Positions 28,091 through 35,499 of a DNA stretch of 64,000 nucleotides are shown piece after piece. The DNA is taken from contig NZ_JARGET010000012.1 of assembly GCF_029210485.1 (NCBI RefSeq), forward strand, positions 62,001 through 126,000, read 5' to 3'. The stretch's first letter is position 1. The number at the start of each line of letters is the position of its first letter. The notes under the pieces are model-generated. The model was not told the DNA's origin and ran no database searches. It worked only from the letters and a program-made list of their open reading frames with translations. Source of the DNA: Hoeflea sp. YIM 152468 (GTDB lineage: Bacteria > Pseudomonadota > Alphaproteobacteria > Rhizobiales > Rhizobiaceae). A program made the translations under genes and the position numbers.

Positions 28091-28312
28091 ATGAAGGCAA
28101 ACATCCACCCCGAGTACCACATGATCAAAGTGGTCATGACGGACGGCACAGAATACATGACCAAGTCGACCTGGGGCGCCGAAGGCGACACCATGAACCT
28201 CGAGATCGACCCCAAGTCGCATCCGGCATGGACCGGCGGCAATCAGCAGATGCTGGACCGTGGCGGCCGTCTCTCAAAGTTCAAGAAGCGTTTCGAAGGC
28301 CTCAGCCTCTAA
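28091..28312 (+). CDS. rpmE: 50S ribosomal protein L31, zinc-free form
   Basis: 73 residues: [20 protein letters not shown], then [18 protein letters not shown] and [16 protein letters not shown]. No cysteine is present, so the CxxC zinc site of the C+ form of L31 is absent, as usual for Rhizobiales L31. It occupies the central protuberance of the large subunit. Start ATG at 28091, followed by a terminator at 28341. Confidence 0.97.
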   Translation: MKANIHPEYHMIKVVMTDGTEYMTKSTWGAEGDTMNLEIDPKSHPAWTGGNQQMLDRGGRLSKFKKRFEGLSL

Positions 28313-28340
28313 GACGCTGGCCCAGCGCCGAGCATCAAGA

Positions 28341-28366
28341 CCCGCCGGTTTTCGGCGGGTTTTTTG
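28341..28366 (+). terminator. Rho-independent terminator of rpmE
   Basis: CCCGCCG at 28341-28347 pairs with CGGCGGG at 28353-28359 across a short T-rich loop, followed by TTTTTT. It lies 28 bp past the rpmE stop and is typical. Confidence 0.92.
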
Positions 28367-28407
28367 TTGTCAAAGTGTCGAATGCGCCTGCCCGTGACCG
28401 CGAATGC

Positions 28408-28440
28408 AAAAAAACCCGCGGGGAGTGCCGCGGGCTTTTT
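28408..28440. terminator. Bidirectional terminator between rpmE and rcdA
   Basis: CCCGCGG at 28415-28421 pairs with CCGCGGG at 28428-28434. A run of seven A lies before the stem and CTTTTT after it, so it works as a T-tract terminator in both directions. On the minus strand it ends the rcdA transcript 37 bp after its stop; on the plus strand it backs up the rpmE terminator. Confidence 0.88.
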
Positions 28441-28470
28441 GCAATTGTGCTGGGGTGAAATGTTGCCGCG

Positions 28471-28989
28471 TCAGCGCTTGGCAAAGACTGTCTGCAGCAG
28501 ATGCTGCTGCGCCTGGACCGAGTTTTCATTGTCGGGCTTCAGGGCTGCTGCTTCCGCGGGGCGGTAGATTTCGCGATCAAGCAACGCCACCCGGTTCTGG
28601 ATGCGCAAGGAGCGCTCAACCAGATCTCTGAAGCTGTCGGGCAGATCATTCCAGCCCTGTGCCGCGCGATCGCAATTGAAGCTGTCGAGGCGGACCTTGT
28701 TTTTCTCGGCCAGAACCTGATCCCGGTTCATTTCGCCGTTGTTGACGGCGCGCTGCAGCAGCAGCCAGGACGCCATCTGCATCAGTCGCGTGGTCAGGCG
28801 CATGGATTCTGCGGCGTAGAGAACGCCAGCCAGCCGTGGCAAACCTTTCGATGCAGCCCGGCCCGGGCCATCAAGATAGTTTGCGGTCTCCTCAACAAGC
28901 CCCATACCCTCGGCGTAGAGCGCCTTGAACTGGGATGAATTTGCCATGCGATCTGCAAGGTTGACGGTGTTGAGGCTGGTTTCAGACAT
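28471..28989 (-). CDS. rcdA: RcdA family protein (DUF1465), regulator of CtrA degradation
   Basis: 172 residues from MSETSLNTVNLADRM (ATG at 28987-28989). The DUF1465 body is helical, with FKALYAEGMGLVEETANYLDG and AESMRLTTRLMQMASWLLLQRAV. In Caulobacter, RcdA is an adaptor that joins CpdR and PopA to deliver CtrA to ClpXP for proteolysis at the G1-S transition. The same job is inferred here. A perfect CtrA box (29103-29118) lies 114 bp upstream of the start, so CtrA probably controls its own degradation adaptor. Terminates at the bidirectional hairpin at 28408-28440. Confidence 0.9.
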   Translation of the reverse strand: MSETSLNTVNLADRMANSSQFKALYAEGMGLVEETANYLDGPGRAASKGLPRLAGVLYAAESMRLTTRLMQMASWLLLQRAVNNGEMNRDQVLAEKNKVRLDSFNCDRAAQGWNDLPDSFRDLVERSLRIQNRVALLDREIYRPAEAAALKPDNENSVQAQQHLLQTVFAKR

Positions 28990-29102
28990 TGGCCGAAAAT
29001 TCCTGATTGCAAAATACTGGGTAAGCGGCATTTGCTTGGCGTTTTTATCGCCGCCGAGCCTCTGTAGTCTGGCCCGAGAGCCCTGTTGCGGCAAGTTCAT
29101 TC

Positions 29103-29118
29103 TTAAGAAAGGGTTAAC
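29103..29118. promoter_or_regulatory. CtrA-binding site upstream of rcdA
   Basis: TTAAGAAAGGGTTAAC is an exact TTAA-N7-TTAAC CtrA consensus. It lies about 114 bp upstream of the rcdA start codon, where a promoter for rcdA would be. Binding by CtrA and its direction of effect are inferred from the motif and the gene beside it. Confidence 0.7.
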
Positions 29119-29271
29119 GCGGTCGGTGCGCCGCAACAGCTGACAATTCTACCGGTTTTCCTGCTGTCCGGCTCCGGTTTCTGGCTTGGTCGAGGGAATC
29201 GAATACAACGGCGCACAGCCCTGCGCTGCGCTGAAAGCCACCCTAACAGGCTCTCTCGGACAGCATCAAGA

Positions 29272-29298
29272 CAAAAAAAGAGCCGCACCAGCGGCTCT
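29272..29298 (-). terminator. Rho-independent terminator (minus strand)
   Basis: AGAGCCGC at 29279-29286 pairs with GCGGCTCT at 29291-29298 across ACCA; seven A at 29273-29279 give the T-tract on the minus strand. It ends either the DUF1192 transcript or the candidate small RNA. Confidence 0.85.
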
Positions 29299-29366
29299 CA
29301 AGAGTTTAACAGGGAGGCGTCAGACAGTGAGACACTGGGTCAGACTGTCAAATCCAGGAAACCCGG
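29272..29366 (-). ncRNA. Candidate CtrA-linked small RNA with terminator
   Basis: On the minus strand a perfect CtrA box (29392-29407) is followed by TTTACT/TACTAG as a possible -10 (about 29372-29379), then about 70 bases without a start codon plus ribosome site, then a strong hairpin (29279-29286 with 29291-29298, ACCA-type loop) and a T-tract (complement of 29273-29278). The transcript would be about 95 nt. It contains a CCUCCC segment (complement of 29317-29322 region) that resembles anti-Shine-Dalgarno motifs of Rhizobiales trans-acting RNAs. Alternative: the hairpin is just the DUF1192 terminator, 150 bp downstream of its stop. I do not recognise a named family. Confidence 0.45.
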
Positions 29367-29391
29367 ATGCCCTAGTAAAGACTTGTAAAGC

Positions 29392-29407
29392 TTAACCGAA
29401 GCTTAAC
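29392..29407. promoter_or_regulatory. Second CtrA-binding site
   Basis: TTAACCGAAGCTTAAC is an exact TTAA-N7-TTAAC motif. It lies 39 bp downstream of the DUF1192 stop and about 25 bp upstream of the inferred start of the candidate small RNA on the minus strand, so that it could control that RNA rather than a protein gene. Confidence 0.65.
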
Positions 29408-29445
29408 AAAGGAAATCTTGTTGATAACATATTGCATTGGTTGAT

Positions 29446-29637
29446 TTATTTTATCTTGAAAAATCCTTCGGCAGCACTTCGACTTGTTGTCTTGGTGGTC
29501 TTGTCTGCTTCAAGACGCTCTATTTCGGCACGTAATACGGCGATTCGCTCCTCGAGCTCTCCGGCTGACAGGAATGTCAGGTCGGATCCGATCTCGTGGA
29601 GCTTTTCTGGTTTCGGGCGCTCATCATCTGCGAACAT
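29446..29637 (-). CDS. DUF1192 family small protein
   Basis: 63 residues from the ATG at 29635-29637 (MFADDERPKPEKLHEIG); the open frame extends 32 codons upstream but lacks family similarity there. The family signature is complete: SDLTFLSAGELEERIAVL followed by a short coiled coil EIERLEADK and a C-terminal SAAEGFFK motif. Function is unknown. It is divergent from the quinone oxidoreductase gene, with about 150 bp between the starts, an arrangement conserved in Rhizobiales. Confidence 0.85.
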   Translation of the reverse strand: MFADDERPKPEKLHEIGSDLTFLSAGELEERIAVLRAEIERLEADKTTKTTSRSAAEGFFKIK

Positions 29638-29791
29638 GTGGTCAACTCCCTCTTTGGCACACTGCGCAAACATGGACCTGCCAGGATCCACATCTTGGCT
29701 CATATGGCAGCTGCTGCTCTCGTCCGTCGGCATTGCCGTTAACCTAACCGGTGCCTAAGCTGTGGAAAAGCGACAGCAGGAGAGTGATTTG

Positions 29792-30772
29792 ATGCGTGCA
29801 ATTGAAATTCGTCAACCCGGTGGACCCGAGGTTCTCACCTTGACGACGCGGGAAAAGCCGGTCCCGGGCAAGGCCGAACTGCTGGTCAAGGTGGCCGCGG
29901 CCGGTGTGAACCGTCCCGATTGTCTGCAACGGCAGGGCGCCTATCCGCCGCCAGCGGGTGCCTCCGATATCCCGGGTCTGGAGATCGCCGGCGAAGTCGT
30001 GGAGATCGGATCTGAGGTGACGGCGTTCAAGCCGGGCGATGTTGTTTGCGGGCTGGTGCCCGGCGGTGGCTACGCAGAATATTGCAGCGTCGACGAAACC
30101 AACGCGCTGCCGGCTCCCAATGCACTGACCATGACAGAAGCAGCGGCCATCCCCGAAACCTTCTTTACGGTCTGGCACAATGTCTTCCAGCGCGGTGGGC
30201 TCAAGTCGGGCGAAACATTTCTGGTGCATGGCGGCACCTCGGGCATCGGCACGACCGCAATTCAGCTGGCCAAAGCTTTTGGTGCCCGTGTATTGGCCAC
30301 CGCCGGCACTGAGGCAAAATGCTCAGCCATGCGTGAATTGGGCGCCGATCTGGCGATAAACTATCGCGACAGTGATTTTGTCGCGGCGGTCAAGGATGCG
30401 ACCGATGGCAAGGGTGCGGATCTCATCCTGGATATGGTGGGTGGTGACTACATTACCCGCAATTATCAGGCGGCCGCGATCGAAGGCCGTATCGTACAGA
30501 TTGCGTTCTTGCGCGGACGCAAGGCTGAAGCCGATTTTTCTCTGTTGATGATGAAGCGGCTCACTCACACAGGTTCCACACTCAGAGCCCGGGAAATCCC
30601 TTTCAAGGCGTTGATCGCCACCGAACTGCACCGCCATGTCTGGCCGCTGCTGACGGCGCGAACCGTGCTTCCGGTGCTGGACTCGATCTTTCCGCTGGAG
30701 CAGGCATCGGCCGCCCATCAGCGGATGGAGGATGGTGAGCACATCGGCAAGATCGTTCTCGACATGAGCTGA
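29792..30772 (+). CDS. NAD(P)H-quinone oxidoreductase (zeta-crystallin/PIG3 type)
   Basis: 326 residues from the ATG at 29792, preceded by CAGGAGAG. Zinc-free medium-chain dehydrogenase: AAAGVNRPDCLQRQGAYPPP (N-terminal catalytic domain), the Rossmann fold LVHGGTSGIGTTAIQLAKAFG (about 143-163) and KGADLILDMVGGDY. It lacks the zinc-ligand Cys and His of alcohol dehydrogenases. It is expected to reduce quinones with NADPH in the cytosol. Convergent with the MFS gene (13 bp between stops). Confidence 0.9.
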   Translation: MRAIEIRQPGGPEVLTLTTREKPVPGKAELLVKVAAAGVNRPDCLQRQGAYPPPAGASDIPGLEIAGEVVEIGSEVTAFKPGDVVCGLVPGGGYAEYCSVDETNALPAPNALTMTEAAAIPETFFTVWHNVFQRGGLKSGETFLVHGGTSGIGTTAIQLAKAFGARVLATAGTEAKCSAMRELGADLAINYRDSDFVAAVKDATDGKGADLILDMVGGDYITRNYQAAAIEGRIVQIAFLRGRKAEADFSLLMMKRLTHTGSTLRAREIPFKALIATELHRHVWPLLTARTVLPVLDSIFPLEQASAAHQRMEDGEHIGKIVLDMS

Positions 30773-30785
30773 AATCCCGACACCG

Positions 30786-32024
30786 TCAGAGCTCGTGCGG
30801 GGCGCGGGGGTCGAGGTTGATCGATTCCGGAGTGGCCGCCCGGGCGGAGGGAATCGAGGCGAAATTCTCTCGTTCGTCGGCCGGTATGGCAGCCCGCATG
30901 CGGGTTCTAAACAGCGCATAGCCGGCAACACCGACATGGGACGCGGCAGTGACAGCGAACAGCAGATAGGGGTTGTAGGCCATGACTATGCCGCCGACGA
31001 GCGGACCAATAATCGTGCCCACCCCGTAAAGCAGCAGCAGGCCACCGGAGACGGTGACGAACTGATCGTTGTCAGCGTAATCGTTGGCGTGGGCAACGAT
31101 GATCGAATACAGCGTGTAGGACATCGCGCCGTAAAGCGAAATCAGCCCAAACAGAACCGATATGCCGGATGGTTTGATGATGGTGATGGCGAGGCCCGAG
31201 ATGCCGGCGGTGGCAGCGAGAGCGGCCAGTACATAGCGCCGGTCCATGCGGTCAGACATGCGCCCTGCGGGAAGTTGCATGACAGCTCCGGAAAAAATGG
31301 TGATCGACATCATGGTGGCGATGGTGAGCGCGGTCAGTTCGACATTGGCGCCGAAAACCGGCGCCAATGTGCCAAAAGCACCATTGGCGATCCCGATCAG
31401 CAGCATTGCCACGAACGAGACGGGCGAATTGCGATAGATCATCTTGAGGTCAAGCTTGACCTCTTTCAACGGCGCCGGGCTGGAGGCGTTGGATACCGCC
31501 GTGGGCAACAGCGCCAGACAATACAGAATGCCGGCAACCATGAAGAAGGTCGATTGCGAGATATCTCCGAGCGCGATGCTCATCTGGCCTGCGACAATGG
31601 CGATATAGGTAACCGTCATGTACAGCGAGAAGATCAGGCCGCGGGTCTCGTTTGTGGCGCGCTCGTTGAGCCAGCTCTCGATGATCATGAAAGCTGCCGC
31701 CAGCGAGAAGCCGGTCACGACGCGAAGCAGGATCCAGCTGATTGGGTCGACCAGCAAACCGGTCAGCAGGGCGATAATGGCAATCAATGCCGAAAACGCA
31801 GAGAAGGCGCGGACATGGCCGATGCGGCGTACCAGTCTTTGCGAGAAGATGCACCCGAGCACGAAACCGGTCGCCCAACTGGTGCCCAGCAGGCCGAGCG
31901 AGGTCGGGGAAAACCCTTCGGCGGTACCGCGCATGGGCAGCAACAGACCATGCAGACCATTGCCTGCGAGCAGGAATGCTGTGCCCAGCAGCAAGGATAC
32001 GACGGGAAGAAGATTGCTGCGCAT
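30786..32024 (-). CDS. MFS transporter
   Basis: 412 residues with about twelve membrane segments. The MFS loop 2-3 motif is seen as GCIFSQRLVRRIGHVRAFSAF, and the second-half counterpart as QLPAGRMSDRMDRRYVLA. The pattern resembles the YcaD-type carriers of unknown substrate (LLPMRGTAEGFSPTSLGLLG near the N-terminus). It converges on the quinone oxidoreductase and is divergent from the 53-residue membrane protein, with about 130 bp between starts. Confidence 0.88.
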   Translation of the reverse strand: MRSNLLPVVSLLLGTAFLLAGNGLHGLLLPMRGTAEGFSPTSLGLLGTSWATGFVLGCIFSQRLVRRIGHVRAFSAFSALIAIIALLTGLLVDPISWILLRVVTGFSLAAAFMIIESWLNERATNETRGLIFSLYMTVTYIAIVAGQMSIALGDISQSTFFMVAGILYCLALLPTAVSNASSPAPLKEVKLDLKMIYRNSPVSFVAMLLIGIANGAFGTLAPVFGANVELTALTIATMMSITIFSGAVMQLPAGRMSDRMDRRYVLAALAATAGISGLAITIIKPSGISVLFGLISLYGAMSYTLYSIIVAHANDYADNDQFVTVSGGLLLLYGVGTIIGPLVGGIVMAYNPYLLFAVTAASHVGVAGYALFRTRMRAAIPADERENFASIPSARAATPESINLDPRAPHEL

Positions 32025-32154
32025 GAGGGACCGTTGTGTGGAAAGGGTTTCAGGGACTGAAGTTTGACCGGAATCACTACTGGGACCGGGATAAGCCTAG
32101 CTGATTGATCAAGATCATGACAGGTATAAGGCCAAAGCGAAAAAGGCGCGGCGC

Positions 32155-32316
32155 ATGGCGATAAAAATACTGCTCATTCTGGTTCTGGTGGCCATGGTCC
32201 TGCACCTGATCAAGCCTTTCGGGTTGCCAGGGCTCACGCGGCGCGCCGATGTCTGGAAAATCGCTCTTATTCTGATCTTTGCAATGATGATGGCGCTGGT
32301 GCTTCGGCCAGCATGA
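32155..32316 (+). CDS. 53-residue small membrane protein
   Basis: ATG at 32155, stop at 32314. The peptide opens MAIKILLILVLVAMVLHLIK (one membrane helix), a short basic loop LTRRADVW, then a second hydrophobic helix IALILIFAMMMALVL. Two-helix hairpin proteins of this size are common in Rhizobiales; no function is known. The upstream sequence GGCGCGGCGC gives a weak ribosome site. The last 50 bp overlap the 3' end of the SGNH hydrolase gene on the opposite strand. Confidence 0.65.
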   Translation: MAIKILLILVLVAMVLHLIKPFGLPGLTRRADVWKIALILIFAMMMALVLRPA

Positions 32317-33016
32317 ACCGTGTCAGGTGCTGGGCCCAATGCCGGTAACCCAGGGCATTGGCATGAAATCCGTCAATGGCGAAGCCTTCGGGCCCTTCGA
32401 CCGGGAGCGGCTCCACCGCGGTCGCATACCGTTCGCGGCACAACTGGGCGCCCGTCGCATTGATGATGCCGACACGCAGTCCAAGGATGAATTTCAGGGT
32501 AGGTGGCAGCGCGGGGAAATCGGACATGGACACGACCGGCGACCAGAAAACCTTGGCGTCGGGCCAGCGGGCATGGGCCGCATAAAGAAGTCCGCCAAAG
32601 CCCTTCTTGAAGGCAGACCGGCTGACGAAATTCTTGGCGTCATTGGTGCCGACCGTGACAACCACATGGGTAAAGTCGCGTTCCTCGATGTTGGGGATGA
32701 CATGGTCGCGAATCTGCGCGGCAATGGCCGAATTGGCCCCGGCAATACGCCAGGACACCGCTTTGCCGCTGGCCTGGTGGAGACTCGTTGCGAGTTGTGG
32801 TCCGAGCGTGTCTTCGATCCGGCTGGCACCGACACCGGCGGCCGAAGAATCGCCTATCACCAGCAGACGGATTTCAGCCGCTCCGGTTCCAGCCTGGCCT
32901 CTCAGGCGCCCAACGGGCGGTGGAAGGCGAGGCGCAATCTTGCGGACGCCAAGACCTTTGGCGAGGGCGAGCGGCGCCAGCACCCAACTGATTGGGCCGG
33001 CAAGGAAATGGTTCAT
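32267..33016 (-). CDS. SGNH/GDSL hydrolase
   Basis: 249 residues. Block I: LLVIGDSSAAGVGAS (catalytic Ser); block III: VVTVGTNDAKN (Asn); block V: IDGFHANALGYRHWA (Asp and His). All four catalytic positions are present. An N-terminal amphipathic or hydrophobic stretch (ISWVLAPLALAKGLGV) may be a membrane anchor or uncleaved signal. A role as an esterase or acyl-deacetylase on a cell-surface substrate is likely, substrate unknown. It is followed, after a terminator region, by the aldolase gene upstream on the same strand. Confidence 0.85.
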   Translation of the reverse strand: MNHFLAGPISWVLAPLALAKGLGVRKIAPRLPPPVGRLRGQAGTGAAEIRLLVIGDSSAAGVGASRIEDTLGPQLATSLHQASGKAVSWRIAGANSAIAAQIRDHVIPNIEERDFTHVVVTVGTNDAKNFVSRSAFKKGFGGLLYAAHARWPDAKVFWSPVVSMSDFPALPPTLKFILGLRVGIINATGAQLCRERYATAVEPLPVEGPEGFAIDGFHANALGYRHWAQHLTRFMLAEAPAPSSLQRSE

Positions 33017-33071
33017 GGCGTTTATCGTCTCTCCGGGTTTGCGGCATCACCTGCTAAAAACCGGATTACCA

Positions 33072-33106
33072 TAAAAGGCAACCCGCCATGTTGCCACGGC
33101 GGGTTG
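33072..33106 (-). terminator. Rho-independent terminator of the aldolase gene
   Basis: CAACCCGCC at 33079-33087 pairs with GGCGGGTTG at 33098-33106; on the minus strand it is followed by CCTTTTAT. It lies 26 bp past the aldolase stop. Confidence 0.75.
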
Positions 33107-33132
33107 AAACAAATCCGTCTGGATGATGGCCG

Positions 33133-34026
33133 TCAGCCCGCGCGAGAAGCTTCAAAAATGCTGTCGATCGTGGTGGCAAGCATGGCATCAAAATCGGCAT
33201 CTGTCTGGTTGTGTGACAGCCCTTCGGTCAAAGCGCGCGAGAAGGAGGCGATGACTCCGCTGTTGGCGTCGAGCAGACGGTTGGCCTCGGCGCGGGAATG
33301 GCCACCCGAGAGCGCAACAACGCGCATGACGCGCGGATCGTCAACCAGCGGCTTGTAAAGATTGGTCACTGTCGGCAACGAGAGTTTCAGCATGATCTGC
33401 TGCCCGGCCGGTATGGTGTCGAGGTGCCGTCTGATCGCCTCCAAAAGCAATTGTTCCGCTTCGGCCTTGTCGGCAATCTTGATGTTGACTTCCGGTTCGA
33501 GGATCGGCATCAGGCCGTGGTCGAGAATCTGCTTGCCGATCTCGAATTGCTGGGCGACGATTGCCTCGATCCCATCCTTGTTTGCGGCATTGATGACAGA
33601 CCGCATCTTGGTGCCGAAGATGTTCTTGGCACCCGCGCGCTGCAACAGCGCATCAAGACCGCTGATTGGCTTCATCAACTGGACGCCGTTGGCGTCGTCC
33701 ATCAAGCCCTTGTCGACTTTCAGGAACGGCACGATGGAGCGCGTGTCCCAGAGATAATCGGCGGTGGGAACACCATCAATCTCGCCGTCCATGGTGCGCT
33801 CAAACAGGATGGCCCCGATGACCTTTTCGCCAGTGAAGGCAGGCGACTTGATGATGCGAGCCCGCATGGCGTGGATCAGGGCAAACATCTCCTCGTCATT
33901 GGAGTAGGCGTCTTCCGCCACGCCGTAGAGCTTGAGTGCCTTGGGTGTGGAGCCGCCCGACTGGTCGAGCGCGGCTATGAAGCCGTCCTTTTCCGCCATC
34001 TGTTGCGCCATGGTTGTGTTCATCAT
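33133..34026 (-). CDS. fda: Class I fructose-bisphosphate aldolase
   Basis: 297 residues from the ATG at 34024-34026 (a second ATG follows at once); upstream frame is not family sequence. It matches the bacterial class I (Schiff-base) aldolases: [44 protein letters not shown] in the form [17 protein letters not shown], and the Schiff-base lysine region [10 protein letters not shown]. It splits fructose-1,6-bisphosphate in glycolysis and works in reverse in gluconeogenesis. It follows pgk by 164 bp on the same strand. Confidence 0.92.
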   Translation of the reverse strand: MMNTTMAQQMAEKDGFIAALDQSGGSTPKALKLYGVAEDAYSNDEEMFALIHAMRARIIKSPAFTGEKVIGAILFERTMDGEIDGVPTADYLWDTRSIVPFLKVDKGLMDDANGVQLMKPISGLDALLQRAGAKNIFGTKMRSVINAANKDGIEAIVAQQFEIGKQILDHGLMPILEPEVNIKIADKAEAEQLLLEAIRRHLDTIPAGQQIMLKLSLPTVTNLYKPLVDDPRVMRVVALSGGHSRAEANRLLDANSGVIASFSRALTEGLSHNQTDADFDAMLATTIDSIFEASRAG

Positions 34027-34109
34027 GCCTAACCCCTGTATGACAGTATCTTGCGGATGCTTTAACAGATGCGGCGATGTGGAGAGAATAGGCTGGCGGC
34101 GGCTTGAAT

Positions 34110-34130
34110 CGATTGAAAAAAATTCAATCG
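34110..34130. promoter_or_regulatory. Inverted repeat upstream of the aldolase gene
   Basis: CGATTGAA (34110-34117) and TTCAATCG (34123-34130) flank five A, about 85 bp upstream of the aldolase start. The adjoining TTGAATCGATTGAA and TTCAATCGTTTGAA extend the pattern. It could be an operator for a sugar-responsive regulator, or a weak pgk terminator. No regulator gene is next to it. Confidence 0.35.
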
Positions 34131-34190
34131 TTTGAAAGGCTTGGAGAAGTGCCTCTAGGGTTAATGGGCGGGGGGCGCGCGCTGTTTTTC

Positions 34191-35387
34191 CTAGCCTTCC
34201 AGAACCTCGACGCCGGGCAGGGGCTTGCCTTCCATCCATTCAAGGAACGCGCCGCCGGCGGTGGAGACATAGCTGAAATCGTCTGTCACGCCGGCAGCGT
34301 TCAGCGCAGAGACAGTGTCGCCGCCGCCGGCAACCGAGACCAGCAACCCCTCTTCGGTGCGGCTGGCGGCATGGCGGGCGGCGGCGAGCGTGGCTGTGTC
34401 AAACGGCGGTATTTCAAACGCGCCGAGCGGGCCATTCCAGACCAGGGTGTCGGCCTTGGTGATCCAGGCCTTGACGGCTTCAACCGACTTCGGTCCCACG
34501 TCAAGCATCATTGCGTCTGCGGGAATGGCCTCGACGTCAACGGTTTCGGCGTCGGCGCCGGCCTTGAATTCGCGGGCGACGACGGCGTCCACCGGCAGCA
34601 CCAAAGTGCAGCCTGAGGCTTGGGCTTGCTGTTCGATGTCCCGGGCGGTGGCTGCCAGATCGTGCTCGCAGAGCGATTGCCCGACATCGACGCCGCGGGC
34701 GGCCAGGAATGTGTTGGCCATGCCGCCGCCGATCACCAGTGCATCGACCTGCTTGACCAGGTTCTTGAGCAAATCGATCTTGGTGGAGACCTTGGCGCCG
34801 CCGACGATGGCGACAACCGGGCGGGCGGGATTGCCGAGGCCCTTTTCAAGGGCGATCAACTCGGCCTGCATGGTGCGTCCGGCATAGGCGGGCAGAAAAT
34901 GGGCCAGTCCTTCGGTCGACGCATGGGCGCGATGGGCAGCCGAGAACGCATCATTGACATAGATGTCTCCGTTTGCGGACAGCGCCTTGGCGAAATCGGG
35001 GTCGTTTCCTTCTTCGCCCGCATGAAACCGGGTGTTTTCCAAGAGCAGAATATCACCATCGACCATCGCCTCGACGGCCTCCCGCGCCGGCTCTCCGATA
35101 CAGTCGGCGGCAAAATGGACACGGTGATCGAGTACGCTTTCGACAATGCCGGCAATGGAAGCGAGCGACATGGACGGAACCGCTTTGCCCTTGGGGCGGC
35201 CGAAATGGGCCAGCAGAATGACGCGGGCGCCCTTGCCCGACAGTTCCATGATGGTGGGCGCGACCCGTTTAATGCGGGTGGTGTCGGTAACCTTGCCATC
35301 CTTGACCGGAACATTGAGATCGACGCGCACCAGGACCCGCCTGCCGGAAAGGTCGTTCAGGTCGTCGAGTGTCTTGAAAGCGGTCAT
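34191..35387 (-). CDS. pgk: Phosphoglycerate kinase
   Basis: 398 residues, full length. Motifs: [16 protein letters not shown] (N-terminal substrate site), [26 protein letters not shown] in the form [15 protein letters not shown] (nucleotide domain), [11 protein letters not shown] and the glycine-rich [11 protein letters not shown]. Converts 1,3-bisphosphoglycerate and ADP to 3-phosphoglycerate and ATP. Lies between the K+/H+ antiporter gene and the aldolase gene; gap and tkt are a little upstream on the same strand, so most of lower glycolysis is here. Confidence 0.97.
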   Translation of the reverse strand: MTAFKTLDDLNDLSGRRVLVRVDLNVPVKDGKVTDTTRIKRVAPTIMELSGKGARVILLAHFGRPKGKAVPSMSLASIAGIVESVLDHRVHFAADCIGEPAREAVEAMVDGDILLLENTRFHAGEEGNDPDFAKALSANGDIYVNDAFSAAHRAHASTEGLAHFLPAYAGRTMQAELIALEKGLGNPARPVVAIVGGAKVSTKIDLLKNLVKQVDALVIGGGMANTFLAARGVDVGQSLCEHDLAATARDIEQQAQASGCTLVLPVDAVVAREFKAGADAETVDVEAIPADAMMLDVGPKSVEAVKAWITKADTLVWNGPLGAFEIPPFDTATLAAARHAASRTEEGLLVSVAGGGDTVSALNAAGVTDDFSYVSTAGGAFLEWMEGKPLPGVEVLEG

Positions 35388-35499
35388 GGCGGGTTCCGTT
35401 CATCGGGTTGCTGTCCTGCGGGATTTCGGCGCGGAGATTACACCGGTTCCGATCCGACGCAAGGCGAGGAGAAGAAAAACCTGGCTCTGGCGGCGAGCT

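Larger units (their letters stand above)
28990..29445. other. 456-bp intergenic region with CtrA boxes and a candidate small RNA
   Basis: The gap between rcdA and the DUF1192 gene contains two perfect TTAA-N7-TTAAC motifs, a minus-strand terminator and a possible small RNA (listed separately). I see no protein-coding frame with a ribosome binding site. The stretch 29119-29271 shows nothing recognisable. Confidence 0.8.

Noticed and set aside
30795-32060. 421-codon open frame opposite the MFS gene
   Set aside because: Shadow of the MFS gene; composition is Gly/Gln/Arg-rich with no domain.
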